From the NCBI GenBank assembly GCA_035495435.1, contig DATJFV010000031.1, positions 1 to 40,863 of the forward strand: a DNA stretch of 40,863 nucleotides. The letters run 5' to 3'. Origin of the DNA: JBDSKH01 sp035495435 (lineage in GTDB: Bacteria; Actinomycetota; Actinomycetes; Actinomycetales; Microbacteriaceae). A program made the translations under genes and the position numbers. Shown here piece after piece: positions 31,346 through 40,863 of the stretch (within the stretch, counting starts at the first letter, position 1; each line of letters starts with the position of its first letter). The notes under the pieces were generated by a model that worked only from the letters and a program-made list of their open reading frames with translations, ran no database searches and was not told the origin of the DNA.

Positions 31346-32104
31346 TCAGGAGATTCCGGCGATTCCGGGGGCCTGCGGCGGCTCGGGGGCCAGATGTCCT
31401 GAGTTGTGCCGCTCGCCCCCGGCGTCGGCGAGCGCGTTCTCGACCGCCGAGCGCACCACCGAGCCCAGCACCCGGCCGGGATGCTCGACGCCGATGCGGC
31501 GCAGCGCGTCGAGAGATTCGGTGACCACGGCGCTCGCGAACCCGCTCGCCGCCTCGAGCGCTGCCGCGTAGGCGGCCCGGTCGGCGTCCGCGACGACCAC
31601 CGGCTCCGCGCCCATCTCGACCACCAGGGCCTGGGCGATCGGCAGCACCGGGCCGGGCGCGGTGACCGCGCACCACGACTCGCGCAGCCGGGCGAGGTCG
31701 ATGGAAGTGCCGGTGAAGACCATGGCCGGCGAGATCGCCAACGGGATGACGCCCGCCGCGACCGCCGGGGCGAGAACCCCGGTACCGAGCCCAGGCGCGG
31801 TGTGCACGACGAGTTGCCCCGGCTGCCAGGCACCGGTCGCCGCCAACCCGGAGACGAGTCCGGGCAGCTGATCGGCCGGCACCGCCAGCACCACCAGTTC
31901 GCTGCGCTCGACGATCGTCGGAACCTCGAGCACCGGGACACCCGGAAGCATGGCGTCGGCGCGATCCCGCGCCTCCTGCGACACGGCGCTGATGCCGACG
32001 ACCGCGTGCCCCGCTCCGCCGAGCGCCGCCCCGATCACCGGGCCCACCCGTCCGGCGCCCACGACGCCGACACCGAGACGGCCCGACCGCTGGGCGGCGC
32101 TCAC
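31346..32104 (-). CDS. Rossmann-like DUF2520 protein
   Basis: 252 aa from GTG 32104, overlapping the PH-protein stop by 4 nt (GTGA). Residues 10-35 form a Rossmann nucleotide site (VGVVGAGRVGPVIGAAL), then VLAVPADQLPGLV and the SPAMVFTG segment; the C-terminal DUF2520 helical domain follows. It resembles ketopantoate reductase and pyrroline carboxylate reductase relatives. Its place next to panC suggests a role in pantothenate synthesis, but the catalytic lysine of PanE is not assigned. The start of the family is usually this short. Confidence 0.85.
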   Translation of the reverse strand: MSAAQRSGRLGVGVVGAGRVGPVIGAALGGAGHAVVGISAVSQEARDRADAMLPGVPVLEVPTIVERSELVVLAVPADQLPGLVSGLAATGAWQPGQLVVHTAPGLGTGVLAPAVAAGVIPLAISPAMVFTGTSIDLARLRESWCAVTAPGPVLPIAQALVVEMGAEPVVVADADRAAYAAALEAASGFASAVVTESLDALRRIGVEHPGRVLGSVVRSAVENALADAGGERHNSGHLAPEPPQAPGIAGIS

Positions 32105-33612
32105 GACGAGGCCCAGCCGGTGCGCCAGCGGTGGGTGCGGTCGGCAGCCGCGGCGGCCACCGCCGTCGAGGCGGCATCGCGGAAGAACCCGCTCGCATCG
32201 GAGGCGTCGAGCGCCCCGAGCCGGGCACTGATCGGCCCCGCGACCGTGTGTACGTGCACCTCCGCCAGCCGCAATGCGCGATCGAGCGGACCCTGATGCA
32301 GCGACACGCTCTGCATGCGCGCCGCCGGAACCACGATCAGCTCGCGCCACACCTGCCCGCGCCGCAGCACCACCGCCTCCGGCCGGAGCGCGAACCCGTT
32401 GCGCCGCCACGAGAACCACCGCAATACTGCACCGCGCCGCGGGGAGTTCGTGAAACCGTCGTCGGGGGTTGCCGGCGCGAGCCCCGCGGTGATGACGTCG
32501 CGCGTGCCGTCGTCGATGAGTCCCGGCAGCGCCAGTTCGAGCACCTTGAACACCTCGGCGCGCGACCCGACCGGCAGGATCGTGGTGTTCTGCTGCCCGG
32601 CTGCGCCCTGCGCCGACGACCGGCCGGCGCGGTTCACCTTGACCTCCCACCAGTCGAACGGCCGCCAGAGCAGCGACTGGCTGATCGAGATCGAGTGGAT
32701 GCGGCCCGGCGGCAGGGTCTCGTTGCTGGTCGACAGCAGGCCGTACCCGACCCGCACGCCGTCGGGGGTTCCGGCGATCGTGTAGCGCAGCGACTTCACG
32801 ACCCGGTTGACCAGGTACGACCCGAGACCGAAGAGGAAGGGCACCGCCCCGAACACGTAGAAGAACTCGCGGAACATCGCCGCCGCCACGATCGCGCCGC
32901 CGACGAACACCACGAACCAGATGGTCCCGGTGCTCAACAGGGTCGAGCCGATCAGGCGGCCGGGGTGCATGGTCACGACGCTCGCGGGCTCCGCGAGGGT
33001 CGGATCGAGCTCGGGCGCCGTGAACTCGGCCACGCGCTGCCCGATGACGCCGCCGGGTGCGGCGAGTGCGGGCGGGGGCGCATCCGGTCGCACGGCGGTG
33101 CCGGAGGCGAGGGTCAGGATGTCGCGGCGCAGCGCGTCGGCCGTCGCGCTGCCGAGGTAGGCAAGCTGCACGTTCGCGTCGTTGCCGGCGCCGGTGATCT
33201 CGAGCCGGGCGGCGCCGAAAATGCGGGCGAACAGCGGCCGCACGATGTTGATGCCCTGGATGCGGTCGAGCCGGGCTTTGCGGTGCGTGCGGAACAGGAT
33301 GCCGCTGCGCACCTCGACCAGCTCATCCGTGATGCGGAACGTGTGCATGCGCCACGACAGGTAGAACCCGCCGATGAACAGCACGAGCGCGACGGCCAGC
33401 ACCAGCAGGGCGATCGGGACGAGGCCGCGCTGGACGATCTCGTCGACCGGGTCGCCCGGGGTGCCCTGGCCCCCGAAGAAGAACTCCAGCAGACGCTCGC
33501 GCAGGTTCGCGACCACGATGCCGAGGATGGCCACGAGCGCCAGGCCGCCGCGCAGCAAAGGCGTGGCGGGGTGCAGCCGGTGCCACTCGCCGTCGGCGAG
33601 CCGGTCGCTCAC
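32101..33612 (-). CDS. Membrane protein with bacterial PH domains (YdbT-like)
   Basis: 503 aa from GTG 33612. Two membrane helices at residues 20-38 and 60-85, another pair near 225-275, and three bacterial-PH-like segments: FRITDELVEVRSGILFRTHRKARLDRIQ, GTPDGVRVGYGLLSTSNETLPPGRIHS and LRPEAVVLRRGQVWRELIVVPAARMQS. This is the arrangement of YdbT-type proteins paired with a smaller YdbS-type partner, encoded next to it here. Function is unknown; a membrane stress or antimicrobial-resistance role has been proposed for relatives. 4-nt overlaps on both sides show coupling. Confidence 0.88.
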   Translation of the reverse strand: MSDRLADGEWHRLHPATPLLRGGLALVAILGIVVANLRERLLEFFFGGQGTPGDPVDEIVQRGLVPIALLVLAVALVLFIGGFYLSWRMHTFRITDELVEVRSGILFRTHRKARLDRIQGINIVRPLFARIFGAARLEITGAGNDANVQLAYLGSATADALRRDILTLASGTAVRPDAPPPALAAPGGVIGQRVAEFTAPELDPTLAEPASVVTMHPGRLIGSTLLSTGTIWFVVFVGGAIVAAAMFREFFYVFGAVPFLFGLGSYLVNRVVKSLRYTIAGTPDGVRVGYGLLSTSNETLPPGRIHSISISQSLLWRPFDWWEVKVNRAGRSSAQGAAGQQNTTILPVGSRAEVFKVLELALPGLIDDGTRDVITAGLAPATPDDGFTNSPRRGAVLRWFSWRRNGFALRPEAVVLRRGQVWRELIVVPAARMQSVSLHQGPLDRALRLAEVHVHTVAGPISARLGALDASDASGFFRDAASTAVAAAAADRTHRWRTGWASS

Positions 33613-34100
33613 AGCCCCGCCCGGCGCGTCTCCGCCAGTTCGACGAGCCGGTCGCGCAACGCCTCGGCGTCGGCCTCCGGCAGGCCCGGGATGGTCACGT
33701 TCGACGCCGCCGCCGCGGTCACCAGCTTCAGTTCGGAGAGCCCGACGGCCCGGGCCAGCGGCCCCCGGTTGATGTCGACCAGCTGCATGCGCCCGTACGG
33801 CACGGCGACGAAGCGCTGGAACATCAGCCCCCGCCGGAACAGCAGGTCGTCGTCGCGCAGCCGGTAGCCGATCGAGCGCACCCGTCGCGGCGTGAGGCAG
33901 GCCATCACGATGCCCGTCACCCCGACAACGATGGGCAGCGCGAGCAGCCACATCATCTGGCTGAAGAACCAGGGCAGCCCGCTCGCCACCGTCATGACGG
34001 CGGCGCTGATCAGGGTGCCGACCAGGTCGACGACGATGTACTTCGGCGACACCCGCTGCCACTCGCCGGCAACGGGCTCAAGTCGCGTCGTCGTGCTCAC
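33609..34100 (-). CDS. Small PH-domain membrane protein (YdbS-like)
   Basis: 163 aa. Two helices (residues 23-45 and 50-70), then one bacterial PH domain (RSIGYRLRDDDLLFRRGLMFQRFVAVPYGRMQLVDI). The C-terminal helix (GLPEADAEALRDRLVELAE) is typical of YdbS. It is paired with the larger YdbT-like protein by a 4-nt overlap (GTGA) and they probably act as a complex in the membrane. It lies 9 nt after DUF3180 in the folate operon. Confidence 0.88.
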   Translation of the reverse strand: MSTTTRLEPVAGEWQRVSPKYIVVDLVGTLISAAVMTVASGLPWFFSQMMWLLALPIVVGVTGIVMACLTPRRVRSIGYRLRDDDLLFRRGLMFQRFVAVPYGRMQLVDINRGPLARAVGLSELKLVTAAAASNVTIPGLPEADAEALRDRLVELAETRRAGL

Positions 34101-34109
34101 GTCACCACG

Positions 34110-34595
34110 CTACCCGGCGGGCGCCATCGGCCCGGCCCCCGGCTCGTCGCCGCCGTCCTTCGGCACCGTGCAGAACCACTCCGCCACCAGCCCCCCGACG
34201 GTGAGCAGCACACCGCCGCCGAGCACCGCGAACACGCGCAGATACGACTCGCCCTCGGGCGCACCCGAGCGCACCAGCAACTCGGCCACCAGCCCCAGGC
34301 CGAGCCCGGCGAGGAGAGCCCCACCGAGGGCAGCGGACTTCGCCAGCGCCACGACCGCGGTGGCGTAGAACGGGTCGACCCGCACACGCCGCGGGCCGTG
34401 GCTGCGCACGGCACGGCGCACCGGCACGGCCAGCAGCACCGCCGCCACACCGACGAGGGCGAGCGTGATCGACATGGTGAACTCGGGCCGGAGCTTCGGC
34501 ATGCTGATCGCGGCCAGCACCGCCTGCAGCAGGATGCCGGCCCCCGTTCCGATGACCGCCAGCACGATCAGGGTGCCGGGTCGCGTGCGGGTCAC
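34110..34595 (-). CDS. DUF3180 membrane protein
   Basis: 161 aa from GTG 34595, overlapping the folK stop by 4 nt. Four helices (near 8-28, 38-58, 78-102 and 115-140), with the conserved VDPFYATAVVALAKSAALGGALLAG segment of DUF3180, which is almost always found just after folK in actinobacteria. Function is unknown. Confidence 0.9.
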   Translation of the reverse strand: MTRTRPGTLIVLAVIGTGAGILLQAVLAAISMPKLRPEFTMSITLALVGVAAVLLAVPVRRAVRSHGPRRVRVDPFYATAVVALAKSAALGGALLAGLGLGLVAELLVRSGAPEGESYLRVFAVLGGGVLLTVGGLVAEWFCTVPKDGGDEPGAGPMAPAG

Positions 34596-35080
34596 AGAGC
34601 CGCCACCAGGTCGGCGACGCGCCCATGCCCGGTGAGCACCGCATCCGGATCGACCTCGAGCCACGGCTTCAGCACGAAGTCGCGCTCGAACGCCCGCGGA
34701 TGCGGCAGCGTCAGCTCGGGGTCGTCGTGGCGGATGCCGGCGACGTCGATCAGGTCGAGGTCGAGCGTGCGGTCGCCCCAGCGCTCGGCGCGCACCCGGC
34801 CGTGCGCGTTCTCGATCGTCTGCAGCAGCTGCAGCAGGGCGGGCGGCGTGAGGGTGGTGCGGATGAGGCCCACCGCGTTCAGGTACGCCGGCGCGTCTGC
34901 GTCACGGCCTTCGGGTCGCAGCGCCACCGTCTCGTGCAGCGACGACATCGCGGTGAGTTCGACGCCCGGTGCGTCGGCGAGTTCGCGTGCTGCCGCAAGA
35001 ATGGTCGCCGCGCGGTCGCCCTGATTGGAGCCGAACGCCACCACCGCCGGCACCTCGATCTTGCGCTTGAGCACCGACAT
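34592..35080 (-). CDS. folK: 2-amino-4-hydroxy-6-hydroxymethyldihydropteridine pyrophosphokinase
   Basis: 162 aa. GSNQGDR near residue 17 starts the HPPK fold, VRAERWGDRTLDLDLI holds the metal-binding aspartates, and LPHPRAFERDFVL is also conserved. It transfers pyrophosphate from ATP to the pterin before FolP acts. It overlaps folB by 1 nt (TGATG) and DUF3180 by 4 nt. Confidence 0.95.
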   Translation of the reverse strand: MSVLKRKIEVPAVVAFGSNQGDRAATILAAARELADAPGVELTAMSSLHETVALRPEGRDADAPAYLNAVGLIRTTLTPPALLQLLQTIENAHGRVRAERWGDRTLDLDLIDVAGIRHDDPELTLPHPRAFERDFVLKPWLEVDPDAVLTGHGRVADLVAAL

Positions 35081-35445
35081 CAGCCACGGCTCCGGGTGAT
35101 GCTCACGCTGACATCATCGAACGGCACGGTGATCGGCGCACTGGGCTTGTGCACGGTCACGTCCACCGTCTCGACCCGGGCGAACCCCAGCGCGACGGCG
35201 GCGATGCGCTCGGCCACCGTCTCGATCAGGTCCACCGGATCACGTTCGATCGCCGCGACCACACCCTCGGCCAGCGCGCCGTAGTCGACCGTCTGCGCGA
35301 GCTCGTCCGACGCGGCCGCGTCGTGCAGCCCCAGGTGCACGGTGACGTCGGCGATGAACTCCTGGCCGGCGGCGCGCTCCTCGGCGAACACGCCGTGGAA
35401 CCCGGTGGCGCGCAACCCGGTGAGAGTGATGCGGTCGGCGATCAT
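35080..35445 (-). CDS. folB: Dihydroneopterin aldolase
   Basis: 121 aa from ATG 35445. LTGLRATGFHGVFAEER near the start contains the substrate glutamate region, followed by VDYGALAEGV and LIETVAERIA; VTVHKPSAPI contains the catalytic lysine. It cleaves dihydroneopterin to 6-hydroxymethyldihydropterin. It overlaps folP by 4 nt. Confidence 0.94.
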   Translation of the reverse strand: MIADRITLTGLRATGFHGVFAEERAAGQEFIADVTVHLGLHDAAASDELAQTVDYGALAEGVVAAIERDPVDLIETVAERIAAVALGFARVETVDVTVHKPSAPITVPFDDVSVSITRSRG

Positions 35446-36245
35446 CGCTGCGCTCCTTGCTGCCAGTGCTGCCAGACATCCAACGCGAGGCGAGTCGAGG
35501 GCACGTCGTGCACGCGCACCGCCCACACTCCCGACCGTGCGGCGAGTGCGCTGATGACGGCGGTCGGCAGGTCGCGGTCCTCCATGGGCGACCCCTCGGG
35601 CAGCAGCGCGCCGGTGAAGCGCTTGCGCGATGCGCCGATCAGGATGCCGTGGCCGAGGCTCGCCAGCTCCTCCAGCCGGCCGAGCAGCTGCCAGTTGTGC
35701 TCCGTGTCCTTGGCGAACCCGAGCCCCGGATCCAGCACGATGCGGCTCGGCTCGACGCCCCGCACCACCAGCTCGGCGACGCGGGTCTTCAGCTCTTCGC
35801 GCACCTCGGTGACCACGTCGCGGTAGCCGGCCGCGACATCCGCCCCGCCGCGCCAGTGCATGGCGATGAAGTGCACACCGGTCTCGGCCGCCACCCGGCC
35901 CATGCCCTCGTCGGCCAGGCCGCCGGAGACGTCGTTGATGATCTCGGCACCGGCGTCGACGGCCGCGAGGGCGATGTCGGCGTGCATCGTGTCGATGCTG
36001 ACCGTGATGCCGCGGGCGACCAGTTCGCGCACGATGGGGACCACCCGTCGCCGCTCTTCGGGAGCTTCGACCGGCGTGGCGCCGGGACGGGTCGACTCGC
36101 CGCCGACGTCGATGATCACCGCGCCCGCCTGCACCATCTCGACGGCGTGGGCGATCGCGTCATCCGGATGCTGCCAGCGGCCGCCGTCGCTGAACGAGTC
36201 GGGCGTGACGTTCAGCACGCCCATGATCTGGACGGGGGCGCTCAT
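35442..36245 (-). CDS. folP: Dihydropteroate synthase
   Basis: 267 aa from ATG 36245. GVLNVTPDSFSDGG at 9-22, VIIDVGGESTRPG, EIINDVSGG, LDPGLGFAKD and IGASRKRF are the DHPS loops. It condenses the pterin pyrophosphate with p-aminobenzoate and is the sulfonamide target. The start overlaps the folE stop by 4 nt. Confidence 0.96.
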   Translation of the reverse strand: MSAPVQIMGVLNVTPDSFSDGGRWQHPDDAIAHAVEMVQAGAVIIDVGGESTRPGATPVEAPEERRRVVPIVRELVARGITVSIDTMHADIALAAVDAGAEIINDVSGGLADEGMGRVAAETGVHFIAMHWRGGADVAAGYRDVVTEVREELKTRVAELVVRGVEPSRIVLDPGLGFAKDTEHNWQLLGRLEELASLGHGILIGASRKRFTGALLPEGSPMEDRDLPTAVISALAARSGVWAVRVHDVPSTRLALDVWQHWQQGAQR

Positions 36246-36826
36246 CGCTCCACCCCGCGGGCGAGGGTGGCCAGCACCCCGGCCTGCACGGTCGGGTCGG
36301 AGAGCGTGCCCCGGCTCGCGATCGTCACCGTGGTGCTGTCGACCTGGCGGGTGCCGCGTGCCGTGACGCAACCGTGGCGGGCGTCGAGCACGACCAGCAC
36401 GCCGCGCGGAGCCAGCCCCTCCTGCAGGGTGTCGGCGATCTGCTCGCCCAGGCGCTCCTGCAGCTGGGGCCGCGAGCTGAGTATCTCGACCACGCGGGTG
36501 AGGCGGCCGAGTCCGACGATCCGGTCACCGGGGGCGTAGGCGAGGTGCGCGACCCCGAGGAAGGGCAGCAGGTGGTGCTCGCAGACCGACCGGAAGTCGA
36601 CGTCGCGCAGCAGCACTAGTTCACCGAGCTCCTCGGGCGCCGCCACGAGCTCTGCACTGTCGCGCAGGGGGCCGAGCGGGTCTTCACCGATGCCGGAGAA
36701 GAACTCGGCGTAGGCCTCGGCCACCCGGCGCGGCGTGTCGACGAGGGCCGGACGCGCCGGATCCTCGCCGATCGCGGCGAGGATCTCGGCCACCGCTGCC
36801 TCGATCCTCGGGGAGTCGATGCCCAC
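36242..36826 (-). CDS. folE: GTP cyclohydrolase I
   Basis: 194 aa from GTG 36826. The zinc ligands are in SVCEHHLLPF and HGCVTARG; VVEILSSRPQLQERLGEQIAD and GVLVVLDARH are conserved. It opens the folate pathway by converting GTP to dihydroneopterin triphosphate. It starts 5 nt after the ftsH stop with no good ribosome-binding site, so translation is probably coupled to ftsH. Confidence 0.95.
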   Translation of the reverse strand: MGIDSPRIEAAVAEILAAIGEDPARPALVDTPRRVAEAYAEFFSGIGEDPLGPLRDSAELVAAPEELGELVLLRDVDFRSVCEHHLLPFLGVAHLAYAPGDRIVGLGRLTRVVEILSSRPQLQERLGEQIADTLQEGLAPRGVLVVLDARHGCVTARGTRQVDSTTVTIASRGTLSDPTVQAGVLATLARGVER

Positions 36827-36831
36827 GGCCG

Positions 36832-38835
<2,004 letters not shown>

Positions 38836-38845
38836 GGTGCCTGCC

Positions 38846-38851
38846 AGGCTA
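38846..38851 (-). promoter_or_regulatory. -10 box (TAGCCT) of ftsH
   Basis: On the minus strand TAGCCT then 10 nt then ATG 38835, which would give a leader of about 4 nt. Confidence 0.4.
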
Positions 38852-38898
38852 CAGCGCGGCACCTCGGCGGCGTCCGAGTGTTCGCCGGGAGCGGAGCC

Positions 38899-39459
38899 CT
38901 ACTCGCCTGAGTAGACGTGCGGTGCGAGCACCGCCACGTCGCGCAGGTTGCGGTACTTCTCGGCGTAGTCGAGGCCGTAGCCCACGACGAAGTCGGTGGG
39001 GATGTCGAACCCGACGTACTTCACGTCGATCTCGACCTTCGCCGCCTCGGGTTTGCGCAGCAGGGCGCAGATCTCGACGCTGGCCGGTCCGCGCGACTCC
39101 AGGTTCTCGCGCAGCCACGACAGGGTGAGCCCCGAGTCGACGACGTCCTCGACGATCAGCACGTCGCGCCCGGCGAGCGCGGTGTCGAGGTCTTTCACGA
39201 TGCGCACCACACCGCTCGACTGGGTGCTGGCGCCGTACGACGACACCGCCATCCAGTCCATCTCGACATCGAGCTTGCGCAGCTCGCGCGCCAGGTCGGC
39301 CATCACCATGACCGCGCCGCGCAGCACGCCGATCAAGAGCACCGGGCGGCCCTCGTAATCGGCCTCGATCCGCCGGCACATCTCGGCGATGCGCTCGTGG
39401 ATCTGCTGTTCGGTGACGAGCACCTTGGTGAGGTCGGAGGCGATCGACGCGGAGTCCAT
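38899..39459 (-). CDS. hpt: Hypoxanthine phosphoribosyltransferase
   Basis: 186 aa. The PRPP-binding loop is VLIVEDVVDSGLTL; VLRGAVMVMADLAREL and YVGFDIPTDFVVGYGLDYAEKYRNL are the other HPRT segments. It salvages hypoxanthine (and guanine) to nucleotides. It lies 4 nt after tilS, the usual tilS-hpt-ftsH order. Confidence 0.95.
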   Translation of the reverse strand: MDSASIASDLTKVLVTEQQIHERIAEMCRRIEADYEGRPVLLIGVLRGAVMVMADLARELRKLDVEMDWMAVSSYGASTQSSGVVRIVKDLDTALAGRDVLIVEDVVDSGLTLSWLRENLESRGPASVEICALLRKPEAAKVEIDVKYVGFDIPTDFVVGYGLDYAEKYRNLRDVAVLAPHVYSGE

Positions 39460-39463
39460 GCAC

Positions 39464-40489
39464 CTAGTCTGCCGCAGGCTTGCGGCCGGTGAGCGGGCCG
39501 GCGGTCGACGACACCAGACGGATGCGGCTGCCGCGGCGCTCGGCGGTGAAGCCGGGCAGGTCGAGGGCGGCCTGGCCGTGCCAGTCGGTCACGAGCCGGG
39601 CGATCGCGAGCGTCTGCGCGCGACTCAGTGAGACGTGGAACTCGGACGCGGCGACCAGCCGGATCAGCCGCTGCCGCAGAGCCGGAGGGTTCGCGGCGAG
39701 CGCGCTGACGCTGAGCGACACCCCGGCCTCCTCGAGCTCGACGATGTCCTCCGCCACCTCGCCGGCGAACGCGTCGAGCGCGTCGGCGTCCTCGCGCAGC
39801 TGCTCGGCCGTGCGGGCGAGGGCCTCCGCGACGCCCGGCCCGAGCTCCCGCTCGAGCACCGGCAGCACCGTCTCGCGCACCCGCACCCGGGCGTACGCGG
39901 GGTCGGCGTTGTGCGGGTCGTCCCAGGGCTCGAGCCCGGCGTCGGCGCAGGCCTGCACGGTTGTGGCGCGCCGGATGCCGAGCAGCGGCCGCCGGTACCG
40001 CCCGGTTTCCGGCGCCATGCCCTGCATGCTCGCCGCACCCGATCCCCGTGCCAGACCCAGCAGCACGGACTCGGCCTGATCATCCAACGTGTGCCCGAGC
40101 AGGATCACGCCGGCGGAAAGCTCGTCGGCCGCGGAATCCAGGGCCGCGTACCGTGCGCTGCGGGCTGCGGCCTCCGGGCCGCCGTCGGTGCCGACCTCGA
40201 CGCGCACGATGCGCACCGGGTCGAGACCGAGGGTGCGCGCCTGCTCGGCCGCGCGATCCGCCACGGCTGCCGAGGCATCCTGCAGCCCGTGATCGACGAT
40301 CACCGCGCCCGCTCGCAGCCCCGCACGCGGCGCCTCGAACGCGGTGGCGGCGGCGAGCGCCAGCGAGTCGGGGCCACCGCTGAGCGCGACGAGGACGAGG
40401 CCGCCGGAGGCGCCGTCGCCCGGCAGCGCGTCGCGCACCGCACGGCGCACGTCGGCGATCGCCGGCGTCAGTCGGGGCCGATCGGGCAT
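39464..40489 (-). CDS. tilS: tRNA(Ile)-lysidine synthase
   Basis: 341 aa. The PP-loop ATP site is VALSGGPDSLAL (residues 32-43), followed by VDHGLQDAS and LGHTLDDQAESVLLGLARGSG, the TilS signatures. It modifies C34 of tRNA-Ile(CAU) to lysidine, an essential step. The C-terminal region is shorter than in E. coli TilS, as is usual in actinobacteria. The start lies 6 nt after a TAACGT box that overlaps the ppa promoter on the other strand. Confidence 0.95.
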   Translation of the reverse strand: MPDRPRLTPAIADVRRAVRDALPGDGASGGLVLVALSGGPDSLALAAATAFEAPRAGLRAGAVIVDHGLQDASAAVADRAAEQARTLGLDPVRIVRVEVGTDGGPEAAARSARYAALDSAADELSAGVILLGHTLDDQAESVLLGLARGSGAASMQGMAPETGRYRRPLLGIRRATTVQACADAGLEPWDDPHNADPAYARVRVRETVLPVLERELGPGVAEALARTAEQLREDADALDAFAGEVAEDIVELEEAGVSLSVSALAANPPALRQRLIRLVAASEFHVSLSRAQTLAIARLVTDWHGQAALDLPGFTAERRGSRIRLVSSTAGPLTGRKPAAD

Positions 40490-40493
40490 CCAC

Positions 40494-40501
40494 TAACGTT
40501 A
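40494..40501. promoter_or_regulatory. Symmetric TAACGTTA: overlapping -10 boxes for tilS and ppa
   Basis: TAACGT on the plus strand (40494-40499) is 7 nt before the ppa ATG 40507. TAACGT on the minus strand (40501-40496) is 6 nt before the tilS ATG 40489. The 17-bp gap thus appears to fire in both directions from one palindrome. Confidence 0.65.
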
Positions 40502-40506
40502 TCCAC

Positions 40507-40863
40507 ATGGGTGCGTATGAAGCCGTGATCGAGATCCCCAAGGGCAGCCGGGTCAAGTACGAGGTCGACCACGAGACCGGTCGGGTGCACCTCGACCGGG
40601 TGCTGTACACCGCGTTCGGCTACCCCACCAACTACGGCTTCTTCGAGCACACCCTGGGCCTCGACGGCGACCCGGTCGACGTGCTGGTGCTGCTCGACGC
40701 CGAGCTCTACCCCGGCAGCGGCCTCACCGTCCGCCCGGTCGGCGTGTTCAACATGACCGACGACGGCGGCAGCGACGCCAAGGTGATCGCGGTGCTCGCG
40801 AAGGACCCGCGCTGGGACTGGGTGCAGGATGTCGACGACATCCCCGAGTTCACCCGCAAAGAG
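40507..40863 (+). CDS. ppa: Inorganic pyrophosphatase (3' end beyond window)
   Basis: The first 119 codons are present. The family I signature DGDPVDVLVLL lies near residues 55-65, preceded by YTAFGYPTNYGFFEHTLG; DDIPEF and the metal aspartates follow. It hydrolyses pyrophosphate in the cytoplasm. A -10 box 7 nt before the ATG suggests a leaderless or near-leaderless transcript. Confidence 0.95.
   Translation, partial: MGAYEAVIEIPKGSRVKYEVDHETGRVHLDRVLYTAFGYPTNYGFFEHTLGLDGDPVDVLVLLDAELYPGSGLTVRPVGVFNMTDDGGSDAKVIAVLAKDPRWDWVQDVDDIPEFTRKE

Overview
The window is high-GC actinobacterial DNA, most likely from Microbacteriaceae (a Microbacterium-like genome). The basis is the very high G+C coding regions, DUF5302 and DUF3180 proteins, the gene order tilS-hpt-ftsH-folEPBK-DUF3180-PH-PH-DUF2520-panC-lysS, and many genes whose start codon lies 6-7 nt after a TANNNT -10 box (probable leaderless mRNAs). 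The genus is inferred, not proven.

Layout. 1-9.5 kb is accessory: a large secreted NPCBM protein (cut by the left edge), a TetR regulator facing a small membrane protein across a CGTACG operator array, a DUF5302 protein, a self-regulated TetR/ABC exporter operon, an NmrA-type oxidoreductase divergent from an AraC regulator, an OsmC protein and a DUF5104-like lipoprotein. 9.5-14.05 kb is an A+T-richer island ending at tRNA-Ser(CGA). It holds a beta-class DNA methyltransferase with an N-terminal winged helix, converging on a compact operon: nucleotidyltransferase-fold protein, DUF262 (DGQQR) protein and PD-(D/E)xK nuclease. I read this as a restriction-modification-like defence locus with two accessory proteins, the best candidate here for an undescribed system.

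14.2-20.4 kb is a membrane redox module. A six-helix haem reductase fused to FAD/NAD and 2Fe-2S domains, ApbE, and two small exported low-complexity proteins (one Asp/His/Gly-rich) form one operon. It is divergent from an OmpR-type response regulator and histidine kinase, with 11-bp-spaced direct repeats between them. No FMN-acceptor protein for ApbE is visible.

20.4-28.6 kb carries radA, acyP, a membrane-anchored secreted protein, argA, clpC, a DUF2975-like/XRE pair with a clear operator, and pirin. Nearly all copies of an intergenic hairpin repeat (GGTTGAGTA - variable stem - CGTATCGAAACC) lie here. It usually sits directly after stop codons in a fixed orientation, sometimes supplies the stop codon, and in pirin is translated.

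28.6-40.9 kb is housekeeping, nearly all on the minus strand: tilS, hpt, ftsH, folate synthesis (folE, folP, folB, folK), DUF3180, two PH-domain membrane proteins, a DUF2520 protein, panC, lysS and three tiny membrane proteins coupled to lysS. ppa starts divergently from tilS across a symmetric TAACGTTA element and runs off the right edge.
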